Source of the DNA: Pseudoalteromonas rubra
GTDB taxonomy: Bacteria > Pseudomonadota > Gammaproteobacteria > Enterobacterales > Alteromonadaceae
Direction of reading: 5' to 3'
DNA length: 64,000 nt
NCBI RefSeq assembly: GCF_005886805.2
Contig: NZ_CP045429.1
Location: forward strand, 4,186,501-4,250,500
In this document: in pieces, positions 28,654-38,359 of the stretch
Layout of the letters: every line of letters begins with the position of its first letter
Numbering within the stretch: the stretch's first letter is position 1
The notes under the pieces: generated by a model
Seen by the model: the letters and a program-made list of their open reading frames with translations, nothing else
What the model was told of the DNA's origin: nothing
Databases searched by the model: none
Program-made: the position numbers and the translations under genes

Positions 28654-28670
28654 ACGAAACGCCGTGTTTT

Positions 28671-28701
28671 GCAACGGTTAACGCTGTCAGTTAACCGTTG
28701 C
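28671..28701. terminator. Hairpin between convergent genes
   Basis: Perfect 12-base-pair inverted repeat GCAACGGTTAAC / GTTAACCGTTGC with a seven-base loop, 18 bases past the DUF2959 stop and eight from the next gene end. No U tract follows on either strand; it probably serves both genes. Confidence 0.55.
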
Positions 28702-28708
28702 TACCGAG

Positions 28709-29383
28709 CTACTCGGCATAGATCACCTGCAAATCACAGTTAAAGATGGGGATGGCGGCATAACTGCGATGGCCCATTACCTGGTACGTGAGGGCAGGTT
28801 TCTCACCAAACATGGTTTTTACGGTATGCGAGGTCATCTGATAGGCCTGCTGCATCGCGCCACGGCCATCATTCCAAATCAGCGTTAAATAGGGGGCATT
28901 GTATTGCCACTTACCTTTCGTCACAGTCCCGGCGAGGATCCAGTCTCCGCTCGTCTTCAGCTCAATCTGAAAGGCGTCCATCGCGCAGTCGTGGGAATGG
29001 ACCACATCAGGCAAGTTCACCGACGTCATTTGCCCCGGAAAATACAGACCGTAATTGCCCTCGCTGAACCGATGAAATTCGCCGTTAAAATCCTGCACAT
29101 CGAGCCCTGTGTACCCTAACGCATGTACCACCTCAGACAATTGTGAGATCAGAACCGCATTTTGGTCCGCCGGAAAACGATTCAGGCGGACAGTATCACC
29201 ATCACTGTTATATTCTGGAGGCACCGGCAGGTCGTTCAGGACATAATGTATATTGGCCTGCTCTAACTGGCTGACCAATCTCTGCTGCTGTGTGTCGTCC
29301 AAAGATGCCTGGAATACGTGTACCACAGGCACAGTGCTGCAGGCGCTCAATAACACACACCAAGCCACCGGCCATACTTTCAT
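28709..29383 (-). CDS. Lipoprotein of unknown function
   Basis: 224 residues. The signal peptide ends in lipobox VLLSAC (cysteine about 15). The mature part has an early region resembling a SPOR/LysM-free ferredoxin-like fold (QQQRLVSQLEQANIHYVLND), suggestive of two-strand-helix units, then a beta-rich second half with conserved-looking cysteines (SHDCAMDAF and FNCDLQ). I do not recognise the family. It stands alone between a hairpin and a short upstream gene. Confidence 0.7.
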   Translation of the reverse strand: MKVWPVAWCVLLSACSTVPVVHVFQASLDDTQQQRLVSQLEQANIHYVLNDLPVPPEYNSDGDTVRLNRFPADQNAVLISQLSEVVHALGYTGLDVQDFNGEFHRFSEGNYGLYFPGQMTSVNLPDVVHSHDCAMDAFQIELKTSGDWILAGTVTKGKWQYNAPYLTLIWNDGRGAMQQAYQMTSHTVKTMFGEKPALTYQVMGHRSYAAIPIFNCDLQVIYAE

Positions 29384-29467
29384 GAAATGTCCTTGTTCTT
29401 ATTATTATGGTCTGAGTAAACCACAGCAGCGTGACATCTGTCCATTGTGTCGTCGCCACACTCGGTA

Positions 29468-29740
29468 TCAGTGGCTGCGCGTCAGCCAGTTTTGTACCGC
29501 CGATTTGGGATAGACAATTTCTTTAAATAAGCGATGACGCTCAAAGGTCAGGTCACTTTCCTGACTGGGTAAGCCGGCCTGTACCTGGCTGTGGTGTTCA
29601 TTGAATCGTGAGATCAGTGTCAATTTGTCTCGGCCCTGATTGAGCTGAGTATTGAGATAGCCACGCACATCATCTGCTGTCATTAATCCGGATGCCTCTA
29701 AGTTCATCAGATCTTTTTTTAATGCAGAACGGATCCCCAT
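29468..29740 (-). CDS. Small cytoplasmic protein of unknown function
   Basis: 90-residue, mostly helical protein (MGIRSALKKDLMNLEASGLM; then a polar second half with FERHRLFKEIVYP). There is a good ribosome site (AGGAG seven bases before the ATG), no signal peptide and no membrane segment. No family recognised. It is divergent from the S4-domain gene over about 200 bases. Confidence 0.65.
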   Translation of the reverse strand: MGIRSALKKDLMNLEASGLMTADDVRGYLNTQLNQGRDKLTLISRFNEHHSQVQAGLPSQESDLTFERHRLFKEIVYPKSAVQNWLTRSH

Positions 29741-29946
29741 GGTGTGTCTCCTGTTGTCATAATTTACAAAAGCCGCAGCGAATGACTGCTAAAAGCGACG
29801 GCTCAAAACCGCCCGACTCCGATCGGCGTGCAAGATACACACCAAATGCTGCAATTACATTAAAGACACGGTGATCAGCGAAAAAGTTTCGTGGTTCACC
29901 GCAGCGTCGCGCTATACTGTCGCAAAACATCCAGTGAGGTTGTGAT

Positions 29947-30345
29947 ATGAATCAAGAATATATCGAAATAGAGCTTGAAGAAGAGCCAATTGAACTTTGT
30001 AACCTGTTAAAAGTATTAGACTTTGCAGAAAGTGGTGGACAAGCAAAGCAGCTGATTGCAGCAGGATATGTGGGCGTCAATGGTGAGCTTTGTACGGTTA
30101 AACGCAAAAAACTGTACGCCGGAGACACCCTCTATTTTAACGAAGAAACCTTTATGCTGACCCTGGCAGAGGACGCCGTCCCCGCCGAGCGCAGCCAGCC
30201 CAAACCACCCGCTGCGCACCAAAGCAGTGCACCTTCAGCCTCTGACAAAGGTAAAAAGCCAAGCCAATCTGGCAAAAAGAAACGCAATAAGCAAAAAAAC
30301 AATGTCGACAGCGTGACGGGCCGAAAACCTATTTCGTTCGGATAA
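29947..30345 (+). CDS. S4-domain RNA-binding protein (YbcJ-like) with basic tail
   Basis: 132 residues. Residues about 14-70 form an S4 domain (LCNLLKVLDFAESGGQAKQLIAAGYVGVNG), close to the stand-alone E. coli YbcJ protein, which binds RNA and is linked to ribosome assembly. Residues 75-132 are a low-complexity tail rich in Ser, Pro, Lys, Gln and Asn ending TGRKPISFG, which YbcJ lacks. GTGAGGT stands before the ATG. The thioesterase gene begins 16 bases downstream, probably in the same transcript. Confidence 0.8.
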   Translation: MNQEYIEIELEEEPIELCNLLKVLDFAESGGQAKQLIAAGYVGVNGELCTVKRKKLYAGDTLYFNEETFMLTLAEDAVPAERSQPKPPAAHQSSAPSASDKGKKPSQSGKKKRNKQKNNVDSVTGRKPISFG

Positions 30346-30361
30346 CCCGGGAGCATATTAA

Positions 30362-30802
30362 GTGAGTATCTGGTACCGTCCAATTACGTTAGCACAGTGT
30401 CAAACGCTGGATGAAGGGCTTCATCAAAAAGGCACGTTGATGCAGACACTCGGGATCGCCATCAGTGAAATTGGCGATGATTACCTGGTGGCAACCATGC
30501 CAGCGACCCCAGCACACCATAATCCGCTGGGTATGATACACGGTGGGGCCAACGTCGCACTGGCCGAGACCGTTGCCAGTTATGCAGCCAACTTTGTGGT
30601 CGACTTCGAGCGCTTTTATTGTGTCGGACAGGAAATCAATGCGAATCACCTTAAAGCATCGCGCAATGGCATCCTCACCGCAACGGCACGGCCTTTACAT
30701 TTGGGCCGCCGTACCTCCGTCTGGGAAGTGAAAATCGTCAATGCCCGTGGCGAACTTTGTTGCGTCGCCCGTATGACCGCCGCTGTTGTTGAACGGCGAT
30801 AA
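30362..30802 (+). CDS. Hotdog-fold acyl-CoA thioesterase (MenI/YdiI-like)
   Basis: 146 residues of the 4-hydroxybenzoyl-CoA thioesterase type. The signature GMIHGGANVALAETVAS includes H60 and the catalytic E69; INANHL and RPLHLGRRTSVWEV also match E. coli MenI (YdiI), which hydrolyses DHNA-CoA in menaquinone synthesis and other aryl/acyl-CoAs. The start is GTG, with GGGAG ten bases upstream. Substrate not determined. Confidence 0.85.
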   Translation: MSIWYRPITLAQCQTLDEGLHQKGTLMQTLGIAISEIGDDYLVATMPATPAHHNPLGMIHGGANVALAETVASYAANFVVDFERFYCVGQEINANHLKASRNGILTATARPLHLGRRTSVWEVKIVNARGELCCVARMTAAVVERR

Positions 30803-30886
30803 CAATAACGTCTGTTTGATGTAGCGCAACACTTTTATTGTTTAAAACCGCACAATAAACTTAGCCCAAACCCGGAGGCTAAGATC

Positions 30887-31027
30887 ATGAGCGCACAGTG
30901 GCTGACAGAGCAGGGGCCCACAGGTTACGTGTTGGGCGCGGCCTGTATTGCCATTGGCCTGATCTGCTCATTACCGACCAAGATTTACCTGACAATTTTG
31001 CTGATGCGCAGAGAAAAGCCAGACTGA
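30887..31027 (+). CDS. 46-residue single-span membrane protein
   Basis: Short gene with an ideal ribosome site (GGAGG, eight bases before the ATG). The peptide opens MSAQWLTEQGPTGYVLGAA, passes through one hydrophobic helix (about residues 13-40, Gly/Ala/Ile/Leu rich with two cysteines) and ends RREKPD. It could be a small inner-membrane regulator or stress protein. It lies alone between the thioesterase and the FAD oxidoreductase. No family recognised. Confidence 0.6.
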   Translation: MSAQWLTEQGPTGYVLGAACIAIGLICSLPTKIYLTILLMRREKPD

Positions 31028-31126
31028 TCCAGGCTGCACGGTATCTTCCAGCCACACCCAGGCTTTTGCCTATGTGCAGGCATTTCGTTACACTTTTGCC
31101 TTTCAGTCGCTCACTCACACAGTATC

Positions 31127-32218
31127 ATGGACCATGTAGAAACAGTCATCATTGGCGCAGGCGTTATTGGCCTGGCCATTGCCGCACGCCTCAGTCAGAC
31201 TCGCTCCGTCCTGGTCATCGACCAAATGGGACAATTTGGCGAACACACCAGTAGCCGAAACAGCGAAGTGATCCACGCCGGGCTCTATTACGACGAACAC
31301 AGCCTTAAAGCACGCTTGTGTGTCCGCGGTAAAGCCTTGTTATACGCCCATTGCGCGCGTTTCCATGTGCCAGTAAAACAACTTGGTAAAATCCTGTTTG
31401 CCCGCACAGCGGCAGAACACGATAAACTGGCTGCTATCGAGGCGCAGGCAAAGCGCAATGGGGTATACGATCTGACGCCGCTCAGTCAGACCCAGGTTGG
31501 GGATATGGCACCAGGATTATCTGCCAGCGCCGCGCTGTTTTCGCCATCCACAGGCATTGTCGATAGCCATCAGTTGATGTTGTCACTGATTCATCAATTA
31601 GAGCTAGCAGGTGGCAATCTGGTCTGCCACACACGCTTTGAGTCTGCCGAACACACAGCCAGTGGGTTTCACATTACGCTGGATTGTGACGGGGAAGCCT
31701 TTGCGCTTAGCTGCGATACGCTGATCAACGCTGGAGGCCTGTTTGCACAGGATAATGCTAGACGCATCCATGGTCTGGGTGAGCACCACATTCCACAAAG
31801 CCACCTGTGTCGCGGTCAGTATTTCTCCTATCAGGGCCATCACCCATTCAGTAATCTCATCTACCCGATGCCTGAACAACATGGTTTAGGGATCCACGCA
31901 ACGTTAGACATGGCCGGCCAGCTGCGATTTGGACCCGACACGCACTTTATTGATCACCTCGATTACCAGCTTGACCCTGATGCCAAGGCCCGCTTTGTTG
32001 AGGCCATACAAAGCTACTGGCCCGCATTGGACCCTGAGCGACTAAAGCCGGACTATGCCGGGATCAGGCCTAAGCTAGCTCGGGACAAAGGACAGGATTT
32101 TGTGATTGAGGGACATCAGCACCATCAGATCAATGGACTCATCAATCTGTTTGGTATCGAATCACCCGGACTGACCGCCAGCCTGGCGATCGCCGAGTAT
32201 GTCGAAGCACAGCTCTGA
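31127..32218 (+). CDS. FAD-dependent oxidoreductase, L-2-hydroxyglutarate dehydrogenase-like
   Basis: 363 residues of the DAO/glycine-oxidase superfamily. The dinucleotide motif GAGVIGLAIAARL begins at residue 10; TSSRNSEVIHAGLYY is characteristic of the LhgO/L2HGDH group, and GIESPGLTASLAIAEYV closes the FAD site. The group oxidises L-2-hydroxyglutarate or related hydroxy acids and passes electrons to the quinone pool. Lengths near 400 are usual, so it is slightly short. Convergent with the DUF4124 gene, two bases between stops. Confidence 0.82.
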   Translation: MDHVETVIIGAGVIGLAIAARLSQTRSVLVIDQMGQFGEHTSSRNSEVIHAGLYYDEHSLKARLCVRGKALLYAHCARFHVPVKQLGKILFARTAAEHDKLAAIEAQAKRNGVYDLTPLSQTQVGDMAPGLSASAALFSPSTGIVDSHQLMLSLIHQLELAGGNLVCHTRFESAEHTASGFHITLDCDGEAFALSCDTLINAGGLFAQDNARRIHGLGEHHIPQSHLCRGQYFSYQGHHPFSNLIYPMPEQHGLGIHATLDMAGQLRFGPDTHFIDHLDYQLDPDAKARFVEAIQSYWPALDPERLKPDYAGIRPKLARDKGQDFVIEGHQHHQINGLINLFGIESPGLTASLAIAEYVEAQL

Positions 32219-32220
32219 GG

Positions 32221-32730
32221 CTATAGTTCCTCCAGCTTTTTACTGCGCTCCTGCATCAGTTTTTCGATGTTCTGCGCGTCCTGCACCAACTTTTTGATGT
32301 CGGCCGGGCTCATGTTCGCTGGCAGATCTTTGGGAATGCGGCCGGCATCTTGCTGCACTTTAAGCTGTTTAAGAATGTCGGTGTTTTCAGCTGCCATAAT
32401 GGTTATTTTGCTGGGGTCTAAAGTCATTTCTTCACTTTGTCCACGGGCATTCGGTCGATCTGAATAGTGCCAGTTGCCTTGTGCGTCCTGCCATTTATAG
32501 ATTTTGCCAGGCTGCTTCTGTGGTGCCTGCGCATCTGAGCTGCTCACCATATCTACGGCTTTGTCTAATTGTTGCTTTGACTCATCAAGCATGTGCTGAG
32601 CCTGGGTTTGTGCTTTGCCCAGAATATCATCCAGGCTCAACCAGGTACGTCCATCAGGACGTTTGAGGACAAACAGTGACGCCACGCCGACCAGCATCAC
32701 CATAATTAACAGATAACTTGCGTACTTCAT
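32221..32730 (-). CDS. Membrane-anchored DUF4124 protein
   Basis: 169 residues. An N-terminal anchor (residues about 4-22, YLLIMVMLVGVASLFVL) is followed by a helical stretch and a DUF4124 domain (residues about 76-105, IYKWQDAQGNWHYSDRP), then a charged helix. The anchor suggests the domain faces the periplasm. Its ATG overlaps the stop of the upstream solute-binding gene by four bases, so the two are translationally coupled. Role unknown. Confidence 0.8.
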   Translation of the reverse strand: MKYASYLLIMVMLVGVASLFVLKRPDGRTWLSLDDILGKAQTQAQHMLDESKQQLDKAVDMVSSSDAQAPQKQPGKIYKWQDAQGNWHYSDRPNARGQSEEMTLDPSKITIMAAENTDILKQLKVQQDAGRIPKDLPANMSPADIKKLVQDAQNIEKLMQERSKKLEEL

Positions 32731-33506
32731 TGCGGCACTCCTTTTATATCGAGGCCATACTTTAACAGTATAGAGTGATATTCGGTAGAGTGACGAAAAC
32801 GCACAAAGAAATCACGAAATTGTGCACAGCCACGTAGCCCCTGTTTGGAGTGATTAAATTGCAATTGCAAAGGCGCGGTATCCACCACTTTATGTATCTT
32901 GAGCGCGCTGATAAATTTTGGATTACTCAATTGCAACCAGCGAATAGCAGGTAAGCTCATCAAAGCAAAGCGACGATCTTCTTTCACTGGCGACGCCAGC
33001 GCAGCCAGCATCTCTCGCTCTGAGTAAAATAACTTTTGTTGCAACAGTCCCCGTGTCAGAGCCTGCTCAACGGTCGGGTAGGTGTAACCAAACCGGCCAA
33101 GCATAATGAACCCCTGATAATCCTGCTCGGGCACAGTTGCCCCCTGATGTGTGACTAATACATCCTCTACCCAATATAGGCCCTGACTCCAACACATGGG
33201 CGTATTCCCCCGGTACCAGGATTCAGACTCCATCCGTACTTGAATTTGATCATGACTGATCAGCTTTTTCGACCGCTCTTCCGGGATATACGCTACCTGA
33301 ACCGGCTGCCCATCTGGAGTAAAGTGTGCCAGCAGCTCAGGTAACACACCTGGACGGGCTGGGTCACCGGTGACAAACGGTGGAAACGCGTTATAGGGCA
33401 AAGCGACACGCAATACCGGCAAGTCAGCCCCATTCAGTGACTGAGCACTGACGCTTCCCGAAGCCAGCCACCACAACAGACCAACCAGACAGTATATTGG
33501 GCGCAT
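32727..33506 (-). CDS. Periplasmic solute-binding-like protein (family 3 type)
   Basis: About 259 residues with a signal peptide (MRPIYCLVGLLWWLASGSVSAQS). The mature part opens LRVALPYNAFPPFV and keeps the general SBP_bac_3 layout, but has no recognisable ligand signature; such proteins are common and uncharacterised in Alteromonadales. I start at ATG 33506, where the signal peptide begins; the frame is open to 33569. No ABC permease is adjacent. Coupled by ATGA overlap to the DUF4124 gene. Confidence 0.7.
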   Translation of the reverse strand: MRPIYCLVGLLWWLASGSVSAQSLNGADLPVLRVALPYNAFPPFVTGDPARPGVLPELLAHFTPDGQPVQVAYIPEERSKKLISHDQIQVRMESESWYRGNTPMCWSQGLYWVEDVLVTHQGATVPEQDYQGFIMLGRFGYTYPTVEQALTRGLLQQKLFYSEREMLAALASPVKEDRRFALMSLPAIRWLQLSNPKFISALKIHKVVDTAPLQLQFNHSKQGLRGCAQFRDFFVRFRHSTEYHSILLKYGLDIKGVPQ

Positions 33507-33567
33507 CTCATTTACCTGCTCATTTCCTTCATGAATCACAGTGTAGCTTTTGTGATTCAATAGTGAC

Positions 33568-33602
33568 AAAAAAGCGGACTGAGCTAAGTGGCAAAGTCCG
33601 CT
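33568..33602 (-). terminator. Rho-independent terminator downstream of cysH
   Basis: AGCGGACT (33573-33580) pairs with AGTCCGCT (33595-33602) over a 14-base loop; on the minus strand the stem is followed by TTTTTT. It lies 30 bases past the cysH stop and closes the cysJIH operon. Confidence 0.85.
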
Positions 33603-33631
33603 GTTTGTCTATGCTATCTGGCAATGCGTTA

Positions 33632-34372
33632 TCAAATGCCGTCGCCATCAATGTGCAAGCCACACTCCCGGTTCAGACCAAAGAAACGCGTATCTTCTTC
33701 ACTCATACCCGGCTCAAGTTTACGGGTGGTATGGACATCGCCCATAGACACATAGCCCTCATCCCATAGCGGGTGGTAAGACAAACCGTGTTTAGTTAGG
33801 TACTGATACACATCACGGTTGTGCCAGTCGATGATAGGGTACACTTTCACCGTGCCACGGCTGATCTCTAAGATCTGCTTGTCCGCGCGGGTTGAAGATT
33901 GCTGTCGACGTAAACCACTAAACCAGGTCCCGGCCTGTAACTCATTCAGAGCACGAGTCATCGGTTCTACCTTGTTCAGCGTGTTATAGCGCTTGATGCC
34001 CTCTTCACCCTGTTCCCACAGTTTGCCATATTTGGCTTCCTGCCAGGCCGGCCCCTGCGCAGCCCGGTACACTTTCAGATTCAGCTGGAGCTGTTCCGTG
34101 AGTTCATCAATAAAGCGATACGTTTCCGGGAACAAATAGCCGGTATCCGTCAGGACCACCGGAATATCCGGACGCTGACGGGTTACTAAATGCAGCATCA
34201 CCGCTGCCTGGATCCCAAAACTGGACGATAAAATGGGGTTATCTGGCAAATTTTCCAGTGCCCAGATCACGCGGTCTTCAACACTTTTTTGCGCCAGCAT
34301 GCCATTAGCATCATTCAATAAAGCCTGTTGTGAGGCCTTATCCAACGTCAGGATTTGTTTAAAGTCACTCAT
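33632..34372 (-). CDS. cysH: PAPS reductase
   Basis: Thioredoxin-dependent reduction of 3'-phosphoadenylyl sulfate to sulfite. 246 residues (E. coli 244). The phosphosulfate-binding motif [12 protein letters not shown] and the catalytic cysteine in the C-terminal ECGLH are present. It lacks the extra cysteine pairs of APS reductases, so PAPS is the substrate. Third gene of cysJIH; a GGGCGCT/AGCGCCC hairpin lies in the gap to cysI. Confidence 0.95.
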   Translation of the reverse strand: MSDFKQILTLDKASQQALLNDANGMLAQKSVEDRVIWALENLPDNPILSSSFGIQAAVMLHLVTRQRPDIPVVLTDTGYLFPETYRFIDELTEQLQLNLKVYRAAQGPAWQEAKYGKLWEQGEEGIKRYNTLNKVEPMTRALNELQAGTWFSGLRRQQSSTRADKQILEISRGTVKVYPIIDWHNRDVYQYLTKHGLSYHPLWDEGYVSMGDVHTTRKLEPGMSEEDTRFFGLNRECGLHIDGDGI

Positions 34373-34436
34373 TACTCATTCCCAGTATTCCACCACCGCT
34401 AAAAGCCGTGGTCAGGGGCGCTGAGCGCCCACTTCA

Positions 34437-36161
34437 TTATGCATGGAAGTCGGTTTTAGATACCTTCACTTCCGCCACAATTTCCTTACGGATCACAAAG
34501 TCACCAAAACACTCATCCGGCTGACGCTCTTTGGCCCATTGACCAATCAGCTCATCCAGCGCCGGCAGGTATACGTCTTCACCGACGTTTTCTAAATACA
34601 ATTTCGGGATCCGTGTACCAGCACGGTTACCACCCAGATACACGTTGTACTTACCCGGTCCTTTACCCACAAAGCCAATTTCTGCCAGCATGGCGCGGCC
34701 ACAGCCGTTTGGACAACCGACAACACGTAAAATGATGTCATCATCAGCAATTTCATGCTTCGCCAGGATCGCTTCGGTTTTTTCAATCAGGTCAGGCAGG
34801 TAACGCTCTGCTTCCGCCATCGCTAGCGGACAAGTCGGCAATGAGACACAGGCCATTGAGTTCTTGCGCTGCTCCGTATGCGCCTCATCGATCAGGCCAT
34901 GTTCGCGTGCCAGTTGTTCAATTTCCGCTTTTTGCTCTGCCGGTACACCTGCAATGATCAGGTTTTGGTTTGCTGTCATGCGGAAATCCCCCTGGTGGAT
35001 CTCGGCAATCTTGCGACACCCCGTCTTCAGAGGCTTATCTGGATAGTCCAGGATCCGGCCGCTTTGAATAAAGACCGTCAGGTGGTGCTTACCATCAATC
35101 CCTTCTACCCAGCCAATGCGGTCGCCACGGTGGGTGAATTCATACGGACGACTCGGTGCAAAGGTCACACCGGCACGTTTTTCTACTTCCGCTTTGAACG
35201 TATCTGTACCAAAGGTATCCAGCGTATATTTGGTTTTCGCATTCTTGCGATTCGCACGGTTACCCCAGTCACGCTGTACACCAACCACGTGTTCGGCTAC
35301 CGCCAGCGTGTCGTCCAGGCTGATAAAGCCAAAGTCATCCGCCTTACGTGGATAGGTATTTACGTCACCATGGGTCATGGCCAATCCGCCGCCCACCAGG
35401 ACGTTGAAGCCGACCAGCTTACCGTCTTCGGCAATGGCCACAAAGTTCAGGTCATTGGCGTGCACATCCACTTCGTTATTCGGTGGAATAGTCACTGTGG
35501 TTTTGAACTTACGCGGTAAGTAAGTGCTACCCAACACAGGCTCTTCTTCGGTCGTTTCCTGCTTTTCACCGTTGAGCCAGATCTCGGCGTAGGCACGGGT
35601 CTTTGGCAGCAAATGCTCAGAAATACGTGCCGCCCATTCATAGGCTTCCTGGTGCAGTTCAGACTCAACCGGGTTGGTGGTACACAGTACGTTACGGTTT
35701 ACGTCACCCGCAGTGGCGATGGAGTCGATACCCACATCGTTCAGCGTCAGGTGCATTTCTTTAATGTGTGGCTTAAGTACACCGTGGAACTGGAAGGTCT
35801 GACGCGTGGTCAGACGAATGCTGCCATACTCAGTTTTTTCTTCCGCAAATTTGTCTATCGCCAGCCACTGATGCGGCTTGATGATCCCGCCCGGCATCCG
35901 CGCACGCAGCATCACGTTGTGCATTGGCTCAAGCTTCTGTTTGATACGTTCAGCACGGATATCGCGGTCATCCTGCTGATACATGCCGTGGAAACGGATC
36001 AACTGGAAGTTGTCGGCAGTAAATCCACCAGTCAGCTGATCGCCCAGATCGGTTTTAATGGTGCCGCGCAGCAGGTTGCTCTGAGTTTTCAAACGCTCGT
36101 TATCAGACAGTTTGGCGTTTGGGTCGAGCTTACTGTTGGGTTTGTAATCGCTATTGCTCAT
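34437..36161 (-). CDS. cysI: Sulfite reductase hemoprotein (beta) subunit
   Basis: Siroheme and [4Fe-4S] subunit that reduces sulfite to sulfide with electrons from CysJ. 574 residues (E. coli 570). The cluster cysteines are visible in the pairs [14 protein letters not shown] (with an upstream C) and [10 protein letters not shown]. Two ferrodoxin-like sulfite/nitrite half-domain repeats flank them. Middle gene of cysJIH, 54 bases after cysJ. Confidence 0.96.
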   Translation of the reverse strand: MSNSDYKPNSKLDPNAKLSDNERLKTQSNLLRGTIKTDLGDQLTGGFTADNFQLIRFHGMYQQDDRDIRAERIKQKLEPMHNVMLRARMPGGIIKPHQWLAIDKFAEEKTEYGSIRLTTRQTFQFHGVLKPHIKEMHLTLNDVGIDSIATAGDVNRNVLCTTNPVESELHQEAYEWAARISEHLLPKTRAYAEIWLNGEKQETTEEEPVLGSTYLPRKFKTTVTIPPNNEVDVHANDLNFVAIAEDGKLVGFNVLVGGGLAMTHGDVNTYPRKADDFGFISLDDTLAVAEHVVGVQRDWGNRANRKNAKTKYTLDTFGTDTFKAEVEKRAGVTFAPSRPYEFTHRGDRIGWVEGIDGKHHLTVFIQSGRILDYPDKPLKTGCRKIAEIHQGDFRMTANQNLIIAGVPAEQKAEIEQLAREHGLIDEAHTEQRKNSMACVSLPTCPLAMAEAERYLPDLIEKTEAILAKHEIADDDIILRVVGCPNGCGRAMLAEIGFVGKGPGKYNVYLGGNRAGTRIPKLYLENVGEDVYLPALDELIGQWAKERQPDECFGDFVIRKEIVAEVKVSKTDFHA

Positions 36162-36215
36162 CTTTATTCCTAAATTCTTACACTGTGACGGTGTGTACAG
36201 ACTAATCCCGCAGGA

Positions 36216-38033
36216 TTAGTACACGTCTTTTTGATAGCGACCCGCGCTGCGTAGCTCTTTGAGATACTCTTCAGCTTCCTCGTCGCTCTTACCTGCATAC
36301 TGCTTAACGATGTCCACTAATGCCTGATGAACGTCCTTGGCCATACGGCTGGCGTCTCCACATACATAAAAATGCGCACCATTTTGCAACCATGTGTATA
36401 CGTCCTGACCCTTCTCACGTAAACGGTCCTGAACGTAGATTTTGTCCGCCTGATCACGACTAAAGGCCAGATCAATGCGATTTAGCACGCCCGATTTCAC
36501 GTACTTTTGTAATTCAACCTGATACAGGAAGTCCTGGGTAAAGTGCGGGTTACCGAAGAACAACCAGTTATCACCCTCTGCATCACGCGCTTCACGCTCT
36601 TGCAGGAAAGCACGGAATGGTGCGATACCAGTACCAGGGCCTACCATGATCACCGGTGTGTTGTCGTCTGCTGGTAAACGGAAGTTGTCGTTATGCTCGC
36701 TGAACACTTTAATTTGCGTGCCTTCCTCAACGCGATGCGCCAGGTAACCAGAGCAACCGCCCTGATGAGTTTCACCAAAAGCGTCAAATTCCACCAACCC
36801 TACGGTCAGGTGCACTTCTTCCTCGACTTCAGCCTGGCTCGATGCAATGGAGTACAAGCGTGGCTGGATCTTACGACAGCTGTCCACGAGTTCCTGTGCA
36901 CTCAGCGTACCTGGCTGTTGTTTGATGATATCGAAAATCTGGCGCGCTTCGATGTACTCGCGCAGCGCCGCTTTGTCACTCACCAGTGCACCCAATTCTT
37001 CATTACTTGTTGCAGCCGCATATTTTTCGACAAAGCCAGGGTAAGACTGCGTCAGTTCCAGTTTTTCAATCAACGCAGTGCGCAGTGTTAGCGTCTCAGT
37101 ACCCAGTATGACTTCACTGTCCCCTTCCAGCGCAAGCAAGACAATAACTTCGTCGACACGTTGCTCATCGTTAAGGAAGAAAACGCCCAGTGAATCACCT
37201 GGCTGATAAGCAATGTCAGACCCTTCCAGTGAAATTTCTACATGGCGTACATCTTTGGTTGAATCACGACCAGTGATCTTTTGTACCACCGAGATTTCTG
37301 CGCTGAACGGATTCTGCTTAGTGTATTGGCTGGCATGGGCACCGGCCGTTGCCAGTGGCATAGCGACCACATTAGCACCCGCATCCGCCTGTTGTGCTTT
37401 CAGCGCAGGCTCAAACGCATCCAGGGCACTGTCAATCCAGGCTGTTGCCTGATCTTCATAATCGACATCTAAATCAGCACGTGCAACGACAGACTCGGCC
37501 CCCAGTTTTTGCAGGCGCTCTTCAAAATCAATGGCAGTCTGACAGAAGAACTCATAGCTTGAATCGCCCAGACCCAGAACTGCGACTTTAACACCATCCA
37601 GTTTCGGGGCTTTTTTACCTGCCAAAAAGGCATGCAACGTCTCAGCATCTTCGGGTGGTTCACCCTCACCATAAGTGGACACCGCAACGGCAATAAATTG
37701 TTCTTTCTTCAGGGCTGAAGGTTTGTAGTCAGCCATATTAACCAGCTTGGTTTGCAGGCCACGTGCCTTTGCTGCACTCTCTAACTGCGCCGCAACGCCT
37801 TTGGCATTGCCCGTCTGAGAGCCATATAAAATGGTCAAAGGCGCCGCTTCAGAAACCGCCGCAGGCGTCTGTCCTAAACTCCCCGCAAGCGCGGCGGTGT
37901 TGGCATTGGCAGCCAGATACCCACTGACCCAGGCTTGCTGGATCGGATTAAGATCCGCCACTAACCCCTGTAATTTTTGCAGTTGTTCTTGTGTCAGCGG
38001 ACTGGCCGCGGCACTGAGTTGACTTAACAACAT
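36216..38033 (-). CDS. cysJ: Sulfite reductase flavoprotein (alpha) subunit
   Basis: Carries electrons from NADPH via FAD and FMN to CysI. 605 residues (E. coli 599). Domains in order: flavodoxin (ILYGSQTGNAKGVA near residue 65), FAD-binding (RLYSIASS), and NADPH-binding (GPGTGIAPFRAFLQE), ending in the conserved RYQKDVY. I start at the ATG at 38033 (GGGGAAAC upstream) rather than the longer frame from 38105. First gene of the operon. Confidence 0.95.
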   Translation of the reverse strand: MLLSQLSAAASPLTQEQLQKLQGLVADLNPIQQAWVSGYLAANANTAALAGSLGQTPAAVSEAAPLTILYGSQTGNAKGVAAQLESAAKARGLQTKLVNMADYKPSALKKEQFIAVAVSTYGEGEPPEDAETLHAFLAGKKAPKLDGVKVAVLGLGDSSYEFFCQTAIDFEERLQKLGAESVVARADLDVDYEDQATAWIDSALDAFEPALKAQQADAGANVVAMPLATAGAHASQYTKQNPFSAEISVVQKITGRDSTKDVRHVEISLEGSDIAYQPGDSLGVFFLNDEQRVDEVIVLLALEGDSEVILGTETLTLRTALIEKLELTQSYPGFVEKYAAATSNEELGALVSDKAALREYIEARQIFDIIKQQPGTLSAQELVDSCRKIQPRLYSIASSQAEVEEEVHLTVGLVEFDAFGETHQGGCSGYLAHRVEEGTQIKVFSEHNDNFRLPADDNTPVIMVGPGTGIAPFRAFLQEREARDAEGDNWLFFGNPHFTQDFLYQVELQKYVKSGVLNRIDLAFSRDQADKIYVQDRLREKGQDVYTWLQNGAHFYVCGDASRMAKDVHQALVDIVKQYAGKSDEEAEEYLKELRSAGRYQKDVY

Positions 38034-38359
38034 GATGATTGTTTCCCCATAACCCTTATATAGCTTGCCCCGCCGAATTGCCCCGGCGGTTCCACCCGCG
38101 CACATAGATGCAATTCGGTCATTTTCTTAGCATGCAGGATACGCAACTCACCGCGCGACAAAAAGAACAGTATCTGCTTTGTTATTCCATTTGGTTATGG
38201 ATATTCAAAAACTCCAAATAAAACAGATTAAAAATCATTGTACCGATTTACACAATACATAAGTTAACGACAATGTAACAAAAATCCTTTAAACTCCCAC
38301 TCGGTTTTTTACAACCAAACAACAATGATAAGTACAAAATAGAACACGGGAATAATAAA
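38034..38359. other. Divergent control region between cysJ and the endonuclease gene
   Basis: 326 bases, A+T-rich to the right, without a credible gene. It must hold the cysJIH promoter and that of the endonuclease. A possible CysB-type element is TTATTCCATTTGGTTAT near 38180-38200, but I could not fit convincing -35 and -10 boxes to it. GGG(A)ATAA just before 38360 may serve as the endonuclease ribosome site. Confidence 0.35.

Noticed and set aside
35613..36173. 186-codon plus-strand frame opposite cysI
   Set aside because: Complementary to a full-length well-conserved enzyme and shows no protein-like features of its own.
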